45,577 bases of DNA from Rhizobium sp. Q54 (GTDB lineage: Bacteria > Pseudomonadota > Alphaproteobacteria > Rhizobiales > Aestuariivirgaceae), in contig CAMDBX010000026.1 in NCBI GenBank assembly GCA_945889445.1, positions 1-45,577 of the forward strand. Reading direction: 5' to 3'. The translations under genes and the position numbers were made by a program. The notes under the pieces are model-generated. The model was not told the DNA's origin, did not search any database, and was given only the letters and a program-made list of their open reading frames with translations. Below are positions 42,933 through 45,577 of this stretch, one piece after another (position 1 is the stretch's first letter; each line of letters begins with the position of its first letter).

Positions 42933-44303
42933 ATGACCGAGCCTGCAGACATCCTCCTCGCACCCGCCGCCCGCGGCATTCCCCTCACCGTCATCGAAGG
43001 TCGCGACTGGGAAAAGAAACGCCGGGAGTTGCCCGCCGATCATCGCGGCTGGGCCGATGCGAATGGTTTCAAGGCACAGGCGGGCCGGGTGCTGGCCGTT
43101 CCGTCGCCAACCGGCGAGGTGAAGCAGGTGCTGGCAGGAGCTGATGCAAGCGACCCCTTCGCCCTTGGCAAGCTGAGCCGCAGCCTGCCCCCCGGCGCAT
43201 ATGCCGTTGGCGGTGCCGTGTTGCAGCCGGACCTTCTGGCGCTGGGCTGGTGTCTCGAATCATATGGCTTCGGCCGCTATGGCAAGCAGGTTCAGCCTGT
43301 GGCGCAGCTCGTGTGCCCGAAGGGTGTCGACCGCGAGGCGGTACTGCGCGCCGCACGCGCCAGCTGGATGGTGCGCGACCTCGTCAATACGCCCGCCTCC
43401 GACATGGGGCCTGACGAATTGGAGCAGGCGGCCCGCGCCGTTGCGCGCGCCTATAAGGCAAAGCTGAGAGTGGTGTCCGGCAAGGCGCTCGAGAAGGGCT
43501 TCCCGATGATCCACGCGGTGGGCAGGGCCAGCCCGCGTGCGCCCCGGCTCATCGATTTCAGCTGGGGTCCGGCGCGCGCGCCAAAGGTCACGCTGGTTGG
43601 CAAGGGCGTGTGCTTCGACACCGGCGGCCTCGACATCAAGCCTGCCTCCGGCATGGCGCTGATGAAGAAGGACATGGGGGGTGCAGCAAACGTGTTGGGT
43701 CTGGCACAGATGATCATGGCGGCGAACCTGAAGGTCAGGCTGCGCGTGCTCATTCCGGCCGTCGAGAATTCCATTGCCGGCAACGCCTTCCGGCCCGGTG
43801 ACGTGCTGACCAGCCGAAAGGGCATCACGGTGGAGATCGGCAATACCGATGCCGAAGGCCGCCTTGTTCTGGGCGATGCGCTGGCGCTGGCGGATGAGGA
43901 GCAAGCGGACCTGCTCATCGACATGGCAACTCTCACCGGGGCGGCTCGCGTGGCGCTCGGCCCCGACCTGCCGCCTTACTACACCGATGACGAGGCGCTG
44001 GCCGAGGCCATCGCAAGGGCGGGCCAAGAGGTGAACGACCCCGTCTGGCGGCTGCCGTTCTGGCAGCCCTACAATCGTCTCTTCGAATCCTCCGTGGCGG
44101 ACATGAACAATGCCGGCGACTCCGGCTTTGCGGGTTCCATTACCGCCGCGCTGTTCCTCAAGCGCTTCGTCGACAAGGCGAAGGCCTATGTTCATTTCGA
44201 CATCTTCGCGTGGACGCCAAGCCCGCGCCCCGGCCGGCCCAAGGGCGGGGAGGCGCAGGCCATGCGGGCGCTGTTCGAGGTCATCCGCCGCCGGGCCACA
44301 TAG
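42933..44303 (+). CDS. M17-family leucyl aminopeptidase
   Basis: 456 aa, nearer the PepB/LAP-like short form than full PepA. The metal and catalytic core is complete: VGKGVCFDTGGLDIKP, MKKDMGGAANVLG, and NTDAEGRLVLGDAL with the Asp and Glu ligands and Arg. It removes N-terminal residues from peptides in the cytosol as a hexamer needing two metals. GGAG six bases before the ATG. Divergent from tadD; a weak GTTTCGC/GCGAAAC stem-loop (42897-42920) lies in the leader. Confidence 0.92.
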   Translation: MTEPADILLAPAARGIPLTVIEGRDWEKKRRELPADHRGWADANGFKAQAGRVLAVPSPTGEVKQVLAGADASDPFALGKLSRSLPPGAYAVGGAVLQPDLLALGWCLESYGFGRYGKQVQPVAQLVCPKGVDREAVLRAARASWMVRDLVNTPASDMGPDELEQAARAVARAYKAKLRVVSGKALEKGFPMIHAVGRASPRAPRLIDFSWGPARAPKVTLVGKGVCFDTGGLDIKPASGMALMKKDMGGAANVLGLAQMIMAANLKVRLRVLIPAVENSIAGNAFRPGDVLTSRKGITVEIGNTDAEGRLVLGDALALADEEQADLLIDMATLTGAARVALGPDLPPYYTDDEALAEAIARAGQEVNDPVWRLPFWQPYNRLFESSVADMNNAGDSGFAGSITAALFLKRFVDKAKAYVHFDIFAWTPSPRPGRPKGGEAQAMRALFEVIRRRAT

Positions 44304-44380
44304 CGACTTGCAACGCCGGTCATTTGCCGCCAGACTGTAACGGACCCGAAACAACCAGAGCGGTTGCGAAAAGGCTGTTT

Positions 44381-44725
44381 ATGTCCGTTGCGTTGTCCAC
44401 CGCCCAGTCCCTGACCCTCTGGCACGATGTCGCCCTCGCCATGGTGCGCGACGACGAGCCCGATCTTTCGGTGCGCCAGGTCTGCATCCTGCTGACGATC
44501 TACCTTGAGGCGCCGCCTCACACGGTGCGCGACCTCGCGAAGAAGCTGGGCGTGACCAAGCCCGTCATCACCCGCGCGCTCGATACCATGGGCAAGCTGG
44601 AGCTGGTCAGTCGCCGGCGCGACGACAAGGACCGCCGCAACGTGCTGATCCAGCGCACGGTGAAGGGTGCGCTCTATCTCGAGCGTCTGGCGGACACGAT
44701 TGGCAATCACGCGAAAAGACTCTAG
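44381..44725 (+). CDS. short MarR-family winged-helix regulator
   Basis: 114 aa from ATG 44381 (AAGG at 6 nt), shorter than usual MarR proteins (about 140 aa). The winged helix is clear: TVRDLAKKLGVTKPVITRALDTMGKLELVSRRRDDKDRRNVLIQ. The N-terminal dimer helix is brief and the C-terminal one nearly ends at HAKRL. It lies 9 bp before the NlpC/P60 gene, which it may regulate or simply accompany. Confidence 0.85.
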   Translation: MSVALSTAQSLTLWHDVALAMVRDDEPDLSVRQVCILLTIYLEAPPHTVRDLAKKLGVTKPVITRALDTMGKLELVSRRRDDKDRRNVLIQRTVKGALYLERLADTIGNHAKRL

Positions 44726-44734
44726 GGATCGCGC

Positions 44735-45577
44735 ATGACCAAGCTCGACCTGCGCCTCCATGCCTATCGCCCCGATCTTGCGGATGCCGCCCTGCAAGGC
44801 CACGTGGAGGCCGCAGGCTTCGTCGAGCCGCGGCTGATGCAGGTTGTCGAACCTGTCATCACCGTTCACAAGGCGCCGCGCTTCGATGCCATGCAACTGA
44901 CCCAGGCGCTGTTCGGCGAAACGGTGAAACTCTTTGCCGAGGAGGAGGGCTGGGCCTGGGTGCAACTCGCACGCGATGGCTATGTGGGTTACGTTAACGG
45001 CAATGCGCTGTCACCGCAGATGATGCCACCCACCCACCGCGTGGCGGTGCCGTCAACCTTCATGTACCCCGAGGCGAGCCTCAAGACGCAGCCTGCCATT
45101 CCTCTCACGCTCAATGCACAGGTGACGGTGGCGTCTGAGGCTGGCGCATTTTCGCGGCTGGCCAACGGCCGCTTCGTCTTTACCGCACACCTGAAGACGG
45201 TGGATGAAGTCGAGAGCGACTATGTTTCCGTGGCGGAGATGTTCCGGCACGTGCCCTATTACTGGGGCGGCAAGTCGGTCCATGGCCTGGACTGCTCGGG
45301 CCTCGTGCAGCTGTCACTCGAAGCTTGCGGCAAGCCGGCGCTGCGTGACAGCGACATGCAGGAGGCCACGCTGGGTGAGAGGCTGATGGTCAACGACCTC
45401 GACGCGTTGAAGCGCGGCGACCTCGTCTTCTGGGATGGCCACGTCGGCATCATGACGGATGAGAAGACGCTGCTGCACGCCAATGGCCACCACATGATGG
45501 TGGTGACAGAACCGCTGAAGGAGGCAGTCGATCGCATCGCTGCACGCTACGGGCAGTTGACGTCCGTGAGGCGCTTC
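44735..45577 (+). CDS. NlpC/P60 cell-wall peptidase, partial at window end
   Basis: 281 codons to the window edge without a stop; AGGGA six bases before ATG 44735. N-terminal SH3-like domains (LFGETVKLFAEEEGWAWVQL; YVGYVNGNAL) precede the C-terminal NlpC/P60 domain with the nucleophile HGLDCSGLVQLSL and His in DGHVGIM and HANGHH. It cleaves peptide links in peptidoglycan stems, probably D-Glu-gamma-diamino acid. No signal peptide is seen, so it may act through cytosolic recycling of imported muropeptides. Only a few C-terminal residues should be missing. Confidence 0.9.
   Translation, partial: MTKLDLRLHAYRPDLADAALQGHVEAAGFVEPRLMQVVEPVITVHKAPRFDAMQLTQALFGETVKLFAEEEGWAWVQLARDGYVGYVNGNALSPQMMPPTHRVAVPSTFMYPEASLKTQPAIPLTLNAQVTVASEAGAFSRLANGRFVFTAHLKTVDEVESDYVSVAEMFRHVPYYWGGKSVHGLDCSGLVQLSLEACGKPALRDSDMQEATLGERLMVNDLDALKRGDLVFWDGHVGIMTDEKTLLHANGHHMMVVTEPLKEAVDRIAARYGQLTSVRRF

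Noticed and set aside
1-45577. tRNA, rRNA, transposase, phage or restriction genes
   Set aside because: None recognised on either strand; intergenic gaps are short and were read for cloverleaf-like or IS-end features without success, though a tRNAscan or Infernal run would be decisive.

Overview
The window looks like chromosomal DNA of a free-living alphaproteobacterium, most likely order Hyphomicrobiales (Rhizobiales). Grounds: high G+C with strong third-position bias, a zwf-pgl-edd-eda Entner-Doudoroff operon, an MbfA-type ferritin/VIT iron exporter behind an Irr-like ICE box, a small heat-shock gene behind an RpoH-like promoter and a ROSE-like leader, a Caulobacter/rhizobial type cpa/tad pilus locus, and dispersed intergenic palindromes of the kind common in this order. 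The genus cannot be fixed by reading alone. I saw no rRNA, tRNA, CRISPR array, transposase or phage gene.

Layout. 198-4077 (minus): an inositol-type catabolic operon, iolD > iolE > Gfo/Idh/MocA dehydrogenase, with a promoter whose -10 lies inside a perfect inverted repeat. 4771-6562 (plus): an HpcH/HpaI aldolase and a D-2-hydroxyacid dehydrogenase, bracketed by two inverted copies of a 36-bp element. 6793-10246: a guanidino-group hydrolase (minus), divergent from a ferredoxin-reductase-like flavoprotein and a threonine-aldolase-like lyase. 10319-13111: hsp20 with thermoregulatory signals, two secreted paralogues sharing a C-terminal domain, an alpha/beta hydrolase and a frame-disrupted J-domain protein. 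13696-21519: typA, a secreted protein, ppa, and the Entner-Doudoroff operon. 21676-31139: a PfkB sugar kinase, hrpB, a DUF925-type nucleotidyltransferase, lepA, a PAP2/AUR1-like membrane protein, mbfA and an EamA transporter.

31193-42825 is a complete Flp/Tad pilus locus. Two TadE-like pseudopilins and a stand-alone CpaC-N-domain protein are on minus; flp (57 codons), cpaA, cpaB, cpaC, cpaD, cpaE, cpaF, tadB and tadC are on plus; a TadD-like TPR lipoprotein is convergent at the end. The reading frames of cpaA and cpaF, and possibly cpaE, are broken by single-base shifts, as is the J-domain gene at 13245. This means either pilus-gene decay or indel errors in the assembly. The window ends with an M17 aminopeptidase, a short MarR regulator and an NlpC/P60 hydrolase that runs off the edge.

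Functional picture: polyol/inositol and sugar-acid breakdown feeding central carbon metabolism through Entner-Doudoroff enzymes, iron and heat stress responses, core translation GTPases (TypA, LepA), and surface attachment by Flp pili. I found no clearly unprecedented multi-gene system. The strongest non-routine signals are the heat-shock leader, the ICE box, the operator-like palindromes, the paired secreted paralogues and the cluster of frame breaks in the pilus locus.
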